Assembly (NCBI GenBank): GCA_018902385.1
Contig: JABSSW010000006.1
Coordinates: forward strand, 248,001-312,000
Length of the DNA stretch: 64,000 bases
Reading direction: 5' to 3'
DNA from: Physcia stellaris
Lineage: Eukaryota > Ascomycota > Lecanoromycetes > Caliciales > Physciaceae
The notes below the pieces were generated by a model. That model searched no databases. It saw only the letters and a list, made by a program, of their open reading frames with translations, and was not told the origin of the DNA. How positions within the stretch are numbered: the first letter of the stretch is position 1; each line of letters begins with the position of its first letter. The translations under genes were made by a program, and so were the position numbers. Positions 1 through 10,790 of the stretch are shown here, in pieces.

Positions 1-347
1 CTTTCACATCTCCAATGGCTGGCAAGACCGATAGAACGTCTTTCTTCTCCACGACACAAGAAGCGTCATGGCAACATGTCAGAGACACGACAAGAACTGG
101 TGCAGTCGGAACGACCTGTGGTGTTACAGTTAAGCACGCATGACTGTATGAATTATGAAATAAAGTATACCCAAATGAGACACACCTCAGAAATCAAAAA
201 TTGCTGAGAAACGCGACTCAGTTCTACACCCACAGACTTTCTCCGACGCACAAAAGCCACTACCGAATTGCGGCAAGGTGGGTTAGGAATAACATCAGTC
301 CCAAAGCTGCATTCATGTTTTTATAAACACCTATTCCATGCACGGGC

Positions 348-409
348 GTGGTGTTCGTGGCTTGTCGGGTCGGCTTATATATATAGTGATACCAAGCCAC
401 GAACACCAC
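348..409. repeat. Inverted repeat, 17-bp perfect arms
   Basis: Bases 348-364 and 393-409 are perfect reverse complements (17 of 17), separated by a 28-nt spacer containing TATATATATA. Beyond the perfect arms the flanks (about 337-347 and 414-424) are again nearly complementary. The whole could fold as an imperfect stem of about 28 bp. It may be the remnant of a fold-back element or a transcribed hairpin; I see no terminal direct repeats that prove insertion. Confidence 0.7.
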
Positions 410-591
410 AATTTGCCGGTGCATGAGATATAGTTATCACTTAGCGGCAATCCGATCCCGTCCAGAGCGCGTGCAACTCGTACGGGCACCCGTTACCAAA
501 TGACTGCCCCAAGCGCGACCTACTCTACTAGGGATTTCCTAAATACCTTTCAGGCAACGCTCGACAAACTCAATTGTGATCCCAGTACCTG

Positions 592-1275
592 CCCCATCCT
601 CACCACTAGACTCCCCTTGAAGAGAAACCTCCTCTCCTAGTCCTCAAGACCCCCTTTTTATTATTCACGCTACCAACCATTCCACGCCCCTCAAGCTTGT
701 AAGTTTCGCGCAGAGAAGATACGCAGATGTTCGCTCATCTCATAGAGCAACTTTTTTGTTCGTTTTACGATTCTGTATCTTGAGCTCAGTCACGCAGTCC
801 GCTATTCCAGCGATGTAACACTCTCCCTAGCCCCTCCCCAATCTTCACCACTAGAATCCCCCCCCCCCTTGAATGTAAACCACCCTTCCCGTCCTCATCC
901 CCTTTACGCTACCAAACCGCTCCGATCTCAACCGAGTTTGTAAGAGATACGCGGATGTCTCGCTCATCTCATCCCATAAAGCTCTCCTACATTTTCATAC
1001 GGTCTGATGCCAAAAACCGACAGATCCGACTCTGGCTTCATATGCTTCGTGTTAATCATGTTGGGTGTACGCACGGGAGACCACACCAGACGAGACCATG
1101 GGATGGTCTTGCGGTTCGAGTTTGCGGTGATGAGATAGTTTATTCATTATGTGAGGTTTCATCACGAGTAGAAATCCCCCTAGGAGAACTTCACCCTCAT
1201 GACCCTCATCCCCTTCTTATTTCAATCACGCTACCAAACTCTCCTATCGCCGTCGGGCTTGTAGATTCAACCCCC
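592..1275. repeat. Three degenerate copies of a ~120-160 nt unit
   Basis: Segments 592-750, 836-978 and 1161-1275 share an ordered series of words. These are a CACCACTAGA-like start, a C-rich run, a CCTCATCCCC-like word, ACGCTACCAA, a GCTTGTA-like word and, in the first two, a GATACGC-GATGT-CGCTCATCTCAT block. Spacing between starts is about 245 and 325 nt. The copies are diverged and the third is shorter. They resemble an old local duplication; no coding function is visible. Confidence 0.6.
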
Positions 1276-1581
1276 CTAAATCGATAAAACCCCCTAGCCG
1301 AAGGCTCACTCTCCCACTCTCCGACTTGTAATCACTGATGCTCTATTACATACTATCCTTAGTATCCTACCATCTTCCAATCCCACAATCCCACAATCCC
1401 GCACTTCAAAACTCGCTTCCGCAGCTCAATCCCACATCCCCATTTAATTCCACAGCGGTGATATACCATACCATAAGCTCTAGCTCGACGCTTAAATCAC
1501 TGCACGCTATCTAATTCTGCGGATTTAAAGTCTCTCTCTAGCCCCCTTTAAAGCATGTTCAGGATATGAGGAGAAATTGTA

Positions 1582-1737
1582 ATGGGGATGTGGAATTGGG
1601 AAGGAGAATTAGATCCCACGATCGAAGCCATCCTCGTTCTCGCGCAGGCTAAAGACGCAATCTTGGTATCGATGTTAGATGTTCTAGCATTGCGCACTGA
1701 TTTCGTCAACATCGTTCAAAACAACGGCCGTAGCTAA
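1582..1737 (+). CDS. Possible 51-aa short ORF
   Basis: ATG at 1582 opens a 51-codon frame ending at TAA 1735-1737. The product is unusually protein-like for this region: an acidic start, then a mixed hydrophobic/acidic stretch that would form an amphipathic helix. I recognise no family. It could be a small gene, a leftover exon of a decayed gene, or chance. Confidence is low because nothing else supports it. Confidence 0.15.
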   Translation: MGMWNWEGELDPTIEAILVLAQAKDAILVSMLDVLALRTDFVNIVQNNGRS

Positions 1738-2284
1738 GACCTCCACAAAATACTATCATACTAACACAACGCATGGGAACAAGAAAAACCCCCTCGATCC
1801 CCCATCCCCGATCCCGTGAAAATTCTCTTATCCCACTCCCGCCCACAACAAGATATTTCTAGGGTTTCGGAAAGTATCCGCCCCTCTTTCCTCCTCTCTC
1901 GTTGAAGTTTTTGAGGGAAGAGTTTGTGGTAGGTTTTCGTTGGGGAAAGAGAGTTGAGGGTTAGATTGGGGAGGTAGGTGGGATGGGATTGTGGAGGAGG
2001 GGAGGAGAGGAGGGGAGATGAGATAGAGAGATGGATGGGAGATGGTATGCAGGATGGATATGGATATGAATGAGAGATGATTTAGATATGAAAGAGAGAT
2101 TGAATGGAAGATTAATGAGAGATTTCTTGGTTGAAAGATAGATAGCAGATGAACAGATTAACGAAGTTTTAGCGGGTTGGAGACCTATACGTATCTGTCG
2201 AAACTGAGTGGGTTAAGGCTGGGAATAGCTTGAGGGTTTAATTTAGACCAACCTTCAAGTCCAGCTTCAAGTTCGATTTCCAAA

Positions 2285-2313
2285 GCTTGACTTGGATTTT
2301 TTCCAAGTCAAGC
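2285..2313. repeat. 12-bp hairpin with T5 loop
   Basis: Bases 2285-2296 and 2302-2313 are perfect reverse complements around a five-T loop. The surrounding 100 nt repeats related CAAGT/CTTGAC words. Function is unknown; no gene lies next to it to make a terminator role obvious. Confidence 0.5.
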
Positions 2314-2902
2314 CCTTTATATCTTTCAAGCCCTTGACTTGCCGCGGCTAGTCTGGGTTTTATTACGGTAACTAGATTATGGGGCGGTGCAGGAGATGGG
2401 ATGGGTACTATGCGGAGAGGCGGGTAGGGTATGTAGGTGAGGTAGGTGGGTAAAGTAGGTAATCCAGGTAAAGGTAGGATCCAGCATCGAAGCTAGAGGT
2501 GGACAGTAGCGTAGAGGTGGTGAAGGAAACAAAGGCATCAAAGGCCAGAGGGAGAGACGCGTGGGAGATAATGAGGTAGATAAACGGACAAGAGCTTTCA
2601 GCCATCGACCGAGAGGATCCAGAGCAACGAGAGATCCAGATCCACAGACTATGAACAGGCCTCTAGGCAGTAGAGAGTAATACGCTAGTTCTGTCCACTT
2701 TTTCCCTCTCGCTCTCTTGCCTCATACCCGCCCCCGCGAACTTCCCTATACAATCCTTCTTCAACCCCATCAAATCCAGATAGAGCTAACCATATTCCGC
2801 ATCAGGTCTTCTTATGCGTGCCGAACTCACTTTCCTTCCCAAGAACACTGTACTGCTCTGGAGAGCTCATTGCAACAAATTCTAGTCCAATTCATGTAAC
2901 TG

Positions 2903-3514
2903 TCAAACGAATTTTAGAGCCATGGCTACGATCTGCTCGAGACGTTGCTCTTTTTGTGTCAGTTCCGCCTCTTTCGCAGCGTATTGTGCCAATCTATTCT
3001 CGAGACCTTCGATTTTGGTTGCGTGTTCTGCGCGATGGATTAGGCTCATTCTCCTTGACTTGCTCAGGCGCGGTATTCATGAGTGCTACGTACCTGCTTT
3101 CATTGCCTTCACCTCTTGTTGATGAGCGACCAGCAAGCGCTCGTGTTCATACACCTGCGCCTCCTGTTCGCGATCGTGATTTTCTTTCAGGGCGGCTTTC
3201 TCGGACTGATGGTCCTCCTTCATACGGTTGACCTCAGCTCCATGGGTCTTGTCGAGGTAATCAAGGCTGTCCAGGTGATCCTTGAGTCGCGTAGCTTTTT
3301 CCAACGCATGCGCTTCCTCCGATTTGAATAGTTGGAGACGTGTGTCTTCAAGATCCTTTTCTAATTGGTTGATGCGCTGCTGCATGTGTATACGGCTCTG
3401 CCAAGCTGGAAGCCGAGGTGTTGTTTGTATGAATGGGTTACCGCTAGCCGTGGTAGAGGCATGAGAATAAGATGGTATTGGATTAAGCATTGTAGTGGTG
3501 AGTTGTTGAGACAT
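2903..3514 (-). CDS. Coiled-coil protein, unknown function
   Basis: Two exons (3094-3514 and 2903-3027) joined over a 66-nt GTACGT...CGCAG intron give a 181-aa product. I chose the start MSQQLTTTML because it is the first ATG of a long open frame. The N-terminal ~45 residues are Ser/Thr/Pro-rich and look disordered. From about residue 45 to the end the protein is one long charged helix with heptad-like Leu spacing (for example INQLEKDLEDTRLQLFKSEE), predicted to be a coiled coil. The second exon continues the same pattern, which supports the splice. No catalytic motif or membrane segment is visible. It is convergent with nothing and lies downstream of PRP9. It could be a structural or adaptor protein; I do not recognise a named family. 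Confidence 0.6.
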
Positions 3515-4163
3515 GATGGACCAGAGGGTTAATTGGAGTCTGTTGGAAAAATGATCATTGATTCGAGGGTGATTGGTTGTTTGAAGACAAAGTCGTGATG
3601 ATAATTAAATTGGCAATTGCCGGTCGGAATCGGTTCGGCTGCCTCTATCAACACGCAACTCTAGCTCGGCTTTATCGGGTTGCGAGGCGACCACAATGAC
3701 AAGGAAGACGCGGTGTTACAGAGCGCGACTTGACTACGTAGAGCTCTTGATATTTCTGAGAAGAAGACAGAGGAATGAGCGTGGCCGGGATCGACTTTTG
3801 AAAATAGAGCGGCATCATCTCAGAAATCTTACCTGCCGTCCCGAAAGGTGTCCACAAAGCGAGAAAGAGGTCGATGAAGGGAGCATGACTACGACTGAAG
3901 GGTTATCACATCCGGTTGACGTTCACGCTGGCAGCCTTTAGAGGCTTGCACCTTTGGAAGAATTAGAACGCATTATCTCATTCGCTACGGTATCAAGATA
4001 GCCTACCAAATTTTGTGCACCTGAGGCAATGTCTGGGCCCCTCAAGAGCGTCCAGGTATGCCGTCGTAGGCAGATGAGACATTGCAAAGTGAAACTCTTT
4101 CGTAATCCCACATCGGCGCTGGAGTATGCTGAAGCTTGTTGGGGATGGCATCGTCGAGGAGCA
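3515..4163. other. Intergenic region
   Basis: Promoter side of the coiled-coil gene and 3' flank of the PRP9 homologue. Short open frames on both strands overlap each other and show no domain. I see nothing else. Confidence 0.6.
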
Positions 4164-5798
4164 TCATAGCAGGCCTTGCTTCTGTAGACTGTTGATATTG
4201 TTAGCTATATCCTATCTTGGTTGCTGTGTGAAAGAACACTTACTCGTAATAGACTTTCTCCGGCATGACATTTCCAGAAGCATCCTCCATCTGCACAATG
4301 TTCTCTCCGCCAGCCTTTTCCTTCCTCTTGTCTTCTTGAATTTTCTTCCACAGTTTTTCCGCATCTGAGATACCTGTAATCTCTCGAAACAATGTTGTGT
4401 TGGTTATACCTAGACATTTCAAACCGTAGATATGTCTCGATTCATTAAAGTGCTTATCGAAGGCTCGTCGACCCATGTAGACAAAGTTACCACAGATTTC
4501 GCAAGGAAACTCGACACCTAGCCCATGCAGCTTGTAGAGCCAATAGGGAATAGGCTTTCCGTCCCAAGCGAGAGGTAGCTTGAGAGGATTGTATATTTTC
4601 TCGTCCTCATCCGAGTCGGACTCGGATTCACCCCCTCGTGGCGCAGCTTCTGCAGACTCTGCAAAGAAAGCTTCAAGTTCCAATTGTCTTTCACGCTCCG
4701 TCATGCCTTGTTTCCGTTCCACGTTAACGCGTGTATCACTTCGTACATTTTCCATGGTGGATGCAAGCTTCTTGACACGGAACTCGCGCTCAGCAATGGC
4801 ACGCTCTTTCAGTCGTTGCATCGAAGGGCCTCGATTTTCGGTCGTGCCATTGATCTCTCCATTCGTGACGCCATTGGTAGCCCCCCGAGCCTTCCGCGCC
4901 TCAGCAGCTTTCACATGTTTCTTCCCCCCAAGATGGCTCTTGTAGACATTGTCATTTTTGAACTCCTTCTCGCAATCGGGACACCATATTCCTTCTCCAG
5001 TACCTTCAGTCATTGGCGCAGCGGGACCCACAGCTTGAGCCTCAATTCCCCAACCGGGAACTTCATTAGCCTGCCAAGCCTTTTCGAAGGCTTCATCGAA
5101 CGAAGTGAAGAGCTTCTCCAAATCCTCCAGAGGCCTCGTCCGTCGAACGAAGCTCTCGAGGTAACTGGCTAAGCCGCCAACATAGCTAAAGTACTGATCG
5201 GTGCTTTTGTCTGGTCTCTTGATGGGGCATTGTGGAGGGGTAAAGATGTCGAACATGTTGAGATACTGTAGGTAAGATACTCGCTTGATGCCCGGTAGAT
5301 TCAGATAGTCCTCGTGCAGAGTGGTCAAATCCAAGAATTTTCCAAATGCTTCTTCTCCTGTGAACAGGTTGTCCACCTCAGCAGTTGCCGATTCTCCCTC
5401 TCCAGGTGCCTTCCGTTTGTACGCGCGTTCCAGATTTTCAACGGGCTCATTGGGATATCTTCGATGAAAGTCCTTGGTTTCATTGAGTTGTTTGTAGAAT
5501 TCGTCAAATGGATCGCCTGTGGAAATGGACTGTATTTCCTTCGAGCGCAAGCCTTCAGTGTCTTTGTAGATGTCGAGGAGGCGTTTAGATTGATCTTGGA
5601 TGCGGCTGAGGAAGCCTGAGATTTGGTGGTCGCGGTTCAATCGATCACGAATCTATATCAAAGAATTAGCTAGTGATAGGTAAGCAGTACCTCGAGGCCG
5701 GTCCTTACATGTCTTGGATCCTCTGCGACTCGGTCACTTATTCCTTGCTCCAACCTCTCGAGGTCTTCATGCAGGAAACGCTGGTCTTCGAAAAGCAT
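4164..5798 (-). CDS. Splicing factor SF3a60 / Prp9 homologue
   Basis: Three exons (5709-5798, 4244-5652, 4164-4188) give 507 aa, close to human SF3A3 (501 aa). SF3a60 is part of the SF3a trimer of U2 snRNP and helps bind U2 to the branch point. The N-terminus MLFEDQRFLHEDLERLEQ is the typical Prp9 start. A U1-type C2H2 finger (CPDCEKEFKNDNVYKSHLGG) lies mid-protein. A second, matrin-type finger (CEICG...FDKHFNESRH) lies near the C-terminus. The last exon is only 25 nt and encodes the family ending DLQKQGLL; without it the frame would stop inside the intron. Introns are 56 nt (5653-5708) and 55 nt (4189-4243). It is divergent from FAL1, another RNA-processing gene, over 277 nt. Confidence 0.93.
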
Positions 5799-6075
5799 AC
5801 TGTCTGATCGTTGAGCGTGTTAAAGTTGGTATGCGTTTGGCTGCAGGTCTGGGTATGCCTTGAAGTGTGTGTCTCGAAGAAGTGAATAAATCGCGGTTCG
5901 GGCTGGGAAAAAAAATGCAGCCAATCAGATTGCGGCAAGCAAGAAGAACGCCAAGCTCCGTAATACTTTGTCGACTTCACTTTGACCATCTCTCTTCTCC
6001 AACCCTTGCACAAAGTATCAACTGCGCAATACTCCTACCGATCGGATCGCTGTCAAGCGTTCAGCACACGGCATC
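5799..6075. promoter_or_regulatory. Divergent promoter, PRP9/FAL1
   Basis: The 277 nt between the two start codons must hold both promoters. A CCAAT box (CCAATCAG, 5931-5938) sits near the middle, about 135-145 nt from each ATG. CCAAT boxes bind the Hap/NF-Y complex in fungi. An A-run lies just before it (about 5908-5915). Confidence 0.55.
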
Positions 6076-7424
6076 ATGGCAGATGGTATTGATAGGAAGG
6101 CGGAGGGTAAGACTGCAGCTCGAAGATCACGAAGCTCTTGCTAACCACTTCCAGAGAAGATGGAATTCTCTACCTCCAAGGAAGTCACAGTCGCGCCAAC
6201 CTTCGAGGCGATGCACTTGAAAGAAAATTTACTGCGCGGTATCTACGCCTACGGCTACGAATCACCCTCAGCCGTCCAGTCACGAGCCATTGTCCAGATT
6301 TGCAAAGGTCGAGACACAATCGCCCAGGCGCAATCTGGTACCGGGAAAACCGCCACATTCTCCATCAGCATGCTTCAAGTCATTGATACGGCGGTGAGGG
6401 AGACACAGGCTTTGGTACTTTCGCCGACACGTGAGTTGGCGACTCAGATTCAGTCTGTAGTCATGGCGCTAGGAGACTACATGAACGTGCAGTGTCATGC
6501 TTGCATTGGAGGGACTAATGTTGGTGAGGACATTCGAAAATTGGACTACGGACAGCATATCGTCTCTGGAACCCCCGGTCGTGTCGCCGACATGATCCGC
6601 CGCCGCAACCTACGCACTCGTCAGATCAAGATCCTCGTCCTGGACGAAGCTGATGAACTACTCAATCGCGGGTTTCGCGAACAGATCTACGATGTCTACC
6701 GCTACCTTCCGCCAGCTACTCAAGTCGTCGTCGTCTCGGCTACTCTTCCCTATGATGTGCTCGACATGACCACCAAGTTCATGACGGACCCTGTTCGCAT
6801 CCTAGTCAAGCGTGATGAATTGACCTTGGAAGGTCTCAAGCAATATTTCATCGCGGTCGAAAAAGAAGAGTGGAAATTTGATACGCTCTGCGATCTTTAC
6901 GACACCCTTACCATCACTCAAGCGGTCATCTTCTGTAATACCCGGAGAAAGGTCGATTGGCTGACAGACAAGATGCGCGAAGCCAACTTCACTGTCTCTT
7001 CGATGCATGGCGAAATGCCGCAAAAAGAGAGGGATAGCATCATGCAGGACTTCCGTCAGGGCAACTCCCGCGTGCTTATCTCCACGGATGTCTGGGCACG
7101 GGGAATCGACGTACAACAGGTCTCCTTGTCATCAACTACGATCTACCTAGCAATCGTGAGAACTATATTCATCGCATTGGCCGAAGCGGGAGATTTGGGA
7201 GGAAGGGTGTTGCTATCAATTTCGTTACTAGCGAGGATGTACGCATCTTGCGGGATATTGAGCGTAAGCATAGAGTCTGGTCAGCAGTGATTTCTCACTA
7301 ATTATATTCCAGTCTACTATTCCACACAGATTGATGAAATGCCTATGAATGGTAAGCCCTCAATCCGTATCCTGACTTTATGGAGTTATTGACAGTCCTT
7401 CTAGTGGCGGATCTCCTATCTTAG
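6076..7424 (+). CDS. DEAD-box ATP-dependent RNA helicase FAL1 (eIF4A-III-like)
   Basis: Four exons: 6076-6106, 6155-7263, 7313-7351 and 7405-7424. FAL1 acts in 18S rRNA maturation in yeast; the animal orthologue eIF4AIII is the exon-junction-complex core. Helicase motifs run in order: AQSGTGKT (Walker A), PTRELA, a GG, TPGR, DEAD, SAT, then [13 protein letters not shown] and, in a shifted frame, [13 protein letters not shown]. The last exons encode the ending [12 protein letters not shown] then VADLLS. The summed exon length is 1,199 nt, one short of a multiple of three. The frame slips at about 7120-7127, where TCTCCTTGTC would need one more base (probably C) to read [10 protein letters not shown]. 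With that base the protein would be 399 aa, the same length as yeast Fal1. Since this gene is usually essential, a sequence error is likelier than a null allele. Confidence 0.92.
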
Positions 7425-9352
7425 ACAAAGCTCTCTAATGGTTGAGGATTATGTCCTATTCTAGCATATGATGGCACTCGTGACAATGGGTTGCGACGCA
7501 GAGCAAATGGTCGGAGGAATAGGGAATGCATGGTTACTGTAAGCCACCTCGAGCCCACATTGATAGAATAGAAGGTGCTGATCCAGTCGATAGCGCTGCC
7601 AGCTCTAAACACCCATGGTGACAGTCTTGCAAGTGATGACACAAGCCAACCATTGAAATAACATTGAGTCTATGAAGAACGACTTTCTGCCCGGTAGGTA
7701 TTCTCTCTTCATGAGAAAAGGGACATGCGATTGTGCCGCGTCTGAGCCTACATAGGCTCACCTGCTACATGCAATACAGAGCACTCCGGTGATCAAATAT
7801 GATTTGGCGAGGACTTGACTCCTCAAAGTTGATTAGGGCAATACTGAGAACCACGTATCTCAAGATTGTTGCTCACCATAGGATAAATAAACCTACCAAT
7901 CTGCCGACTTCGGATCTTGATGATGCTGGTTTTAGAGCAGTCCACATATGTAGACGGGGCGAAGTCTCATAATTCTACCTCGTCTAACCGCAATTGTTCA
8001 TGTTCAAAAGCTAGGTAGTTGCAACCTTCTCGAGTGTATATGCAGCAATGCTTCCAATTGAGCGTGCGTAAGTACTATAACCTTCGTCCATTATCGCGCC
8101 TTCACGGGCCTAAGCTTATGCTCGCGCGTCCTACAGTCTAGATTCACAGGCTCTTCACCATGGACTGTGAAACCAGTAAGTTCATCAAGCTTCCACCTCA
8201 ACCCCAGTCTCCTTCGCAAACATCTTCGACAAGACTCGAGAATCTCCTGCGCAGTCTCTTCAATACTGCAGATTGCTGCATGCAAATACCCTCTCTGGTG
8301 ATCTAAATAGCTCACCTAATTCTGGATAGCTTACGGACATCTACCCGAAGCGCGTACTTTTCCCTTTCACTTCCAAATCATCGGGTACGTTGACCATTCC
8401 TCATTTTTCGCCCATCGAGTTGCCAAGAAAAGTGCGTTCGGGACGCCACTGAGTCGTCATCTTGACTTCATTTTCACCTCTCCGGGCGTCTCCACTTAAC
8501 TTCAAGTCATTACACAGGCTTCGTTGCAATCAGTGGACGCCACGATTCACACTTAGCAGCTTCACATTCCACTTCTGCCCTCTTTTCGCCTTTACATCTT
8601 GCATTTGACTTTCGTCTACTTCTTCGCCAAGCGGTCACAAGAGCCTTCACGTCGATCCAGTCGCAAAACTTATTGGCGTCAACCTTCTTGTGACCTCTCG
8701 ATAACTTAGCTGTTCACGGTCCTGGTCACGCAAGGAGACGTCAATCACCGGGTTAGCTATTTCGATTTCATCCTAGAATCGTAGTCACTCAAAGCACTCT
8801 TCCCTCTTAAACGGACCTCTTCTTGTTGGTACTATTACTCGATTGTCCCAGTACCAAAGGTAGCACTAATATGTATACCTTCTCAGAATTTCAAGGTCAC
8901 TTCGCACAAACTCGCACCGAACAGAGTATCGTTGGTCAGACCCATACCCTTGTTCCTGTTTTAGGAACATGGCTGACAGGATCCTCCAGTCTCACATACA
9001 TCAATTGTTGTACGAGACCCAGACAAAGCACAGTACTCTGCTGTCGATCAAGAGATCAACAGGGAGAAGTTCAAAGAGTGGCAAAACTTAAAGGCACGAC
9101 TTCAGGGTTCGCAGTCCCAATTCTCTACGCGTGTACAAGTGTCCCACTGACTGTGTATCAGGCGACTCCCCAAGCAAGAAGCAAAGCCAAAGCCTTAAGG
9201 AGCTATTCATCTCTAGCATTCCCACCCCAAAGACCCGGATACTAGAAAAGCCGTCTCCCGAAGACGCCAACCTCGTCGCCTTCCACGAATTAGTTTCGCA
9301 GATAGCCATACCCCGTCGACCCGTCCACATCCCTCCACGCGCTCCACCGAAA
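7425..9352. other. Long intergenic region
   Basis: About 1.9 kb without a supported gene. The part from about 8340 to 9350 is pyrimidine-rich and probably contains the promoter and 5' leader of the BTB gene. Open frames such as 8091-8315 (minus) and 8823-9245 (plus) have no domain or coding-like composition. Confidence 0.55.
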
Positions 9353-10790
9353 ATGGCTAAGAAGCCTGCTGCAAAGGTCACCAAGGGTACCAAAACCGCC
9401 ACCAAAGGCAACAACAAACAGGTCGAAGAGGACAAAGTCGCAGCGCCACTGACCCCTGAACCCACCTCCAATGGCGGTGACTCCGACACCGGGTCCAGCG
9501 AAAACGAATCAACCGAGGCGGTCACACCGGTAGCAAGCCAAGACAACACAAAGAAGAAAGCCCCAGTCGCCAATATGACTGGGAAGCATGCTTCTACTAA
9601 CAGTGCGAACAACCCTGCAAAGCGTAAGAGTGATGAGGATGGTAGCACAGAGGGCAAGAAGGGGCCACCCAAGAAGAAGCGCGCTACACCTGAGAATGCC
9701 ACGCCCATGCAGCCTGTGAGACCGGCTTCTTGTAATGATGCCATGTACGTTAAGTCCCGCCATCCTCTCCTTTACTTTATGTCCATAGATCATCCTGCTA
9801 AGATTCCCAATGTAGTGCCTTCACATCCCCAGTCTTCGACATCTTCGTCGGCCCGCAAAAATACCAATTCTCAGCACACCAAGCCATCCTCATGCAGTCT
9901 CCCGTACTGGAGAAACTCTGCACCGCGCAAGCAGGCAAGAAAGGCCGCGCCAAAACCTCGCTGCTCCTCCCACGTGAGAAAACCGCCCATTTCGCCGCCC
10001 TGTTGCAGTATTTGTACAGCGGACAGGTGCTCCTCAACGTCTCCTCCGCGCCAACTGCCGCCAACTCCACCAACGATGCCAATCCAACCGCCCCAGCACC
10101 CCTCCCCCTCCGAAAACGAAATAGTCGTCCGCACCGCCAAAAAGCTCGCAAAACTCTACTGCGTCGGCGCAGCGTACGAGCTCCCAGAGCTGCAAACCAG
10201 CGTCACGCGCCTGCTGTCCGAGACCAAGCTGTGGGATAAATTGCCCGGGATGGAGTTTTTCGAGCTGGCCGAGAAATTGTATACCGATGACCCCGAGGAG
10301 GTCGAGGGGGATAGCTTCGCGAGGTTTTTTAGGGATGTGAGTTTCCCTTGCCCTTCTTCCCTTTCCTTCATTTCATTTCTTTTCTTTTGTATACTGTATA
10401 CAACGAAGATTTTAGAGAGAAGACATTGGGACTGATTGGACTGCACAGCACGCCCCAGCGATGATCCGCACCGTGCCGCAGGATCGAGTGACCGAGTTGC
10501 TGGTTATGGTCAGTCGCGGCGGGCCCTTTGCCGAGGCGATTTTCATGGCGTTTAATACCGCTGCTCGTGGGGGGTTTAGGGATGTTGAGGAGGGTGGGAA
10601 GGTTGAGGAGGAGGTTGGGAAGGGAGAGTGGATGGGTGCTGGTGGGGAGAAGGGTCAGGATGAGGGAGCTGAGGACAAAACCGATAAAGATCAGGGAGCT
10701 GAGGCTGAGACTGGGGGTGTTGAAGGTGGTGAGCAAGCCGATGCCGTCGAAGGCGCGTCCATCTTCGGCGGCCCGAACACCGCCAGTTGA
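9353..10790 (+). CDS. BTB/POZ-domain protein with Lys-rich N-terminus
   Basis: Best model has four exons: 9353-9744, 9816-10026, 10097-10336 and 10449-10790, giving 394 aa. Residues 1-130 are Lys/Ala/Ser-rich and disordered, with basic clusters (KKGPPKKKR) that look like a nuclear localisation signal. The BTB fold begins at about residue 135: VFDIFVGPQKYQFSAHQAIL, then PREKTAHFAALLQYLYSGQ. It resumes with VVRTAKKLAKLYCVGAAYEL, the usual continuation in fungal BTB proteins, followed by an acidic Glu/Gly-rich tail. BTB domains mediate dimerisation and often recruit Cul3 ligases. Introns at 9745-9815 and 10337-10448 have good signals. The segment 10027-10096 is doubtful: it could be a 70-nt intron with a weak donor (GTGCTC), or coding sequence with one extra C near 10098-10106. 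Product identity is firm at domain level only. Confidence 0.75.

Larger units (their letters stand above)
1..2902. other. Gene-poor region
   Basis: No convincing gene is visible here. The stretch holds an inverted repeat near 348-409, three degenerate repeat copies at 592-1275, a run of about eleven C at 858-868, a 51-codon open frame at 1582-1737, a purine-rich tract (G and A) at about 1880-2110 and a small hairpin at 2285-2313. The open frames at 955-1287, 2408-2605 and 2717-2899 have low-complexity products without recognisable domains. Confidence 0.6.

Noticed and set aside
955-1287. 110-aa open frame in the left-end region
   Set aside because: It overlaps the degenerate repeat copies, has no domain and its composition follows the C/T-rich DNA.
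6076-7424. FAL1 as a decayed paralogue
   Set aside because: Every helicase motif and the C-terminal exons are intact; only one base is missing, so sequence error is favoured.
9131-9352. Upstream extension of the BTB protein in the same frame
   Set aside because: The extension has no conserved-looking sequence; the Lys/Ala-rich MAKKPAAK start fits a nuclear BTB protein better. A longer start cannot be excluded.
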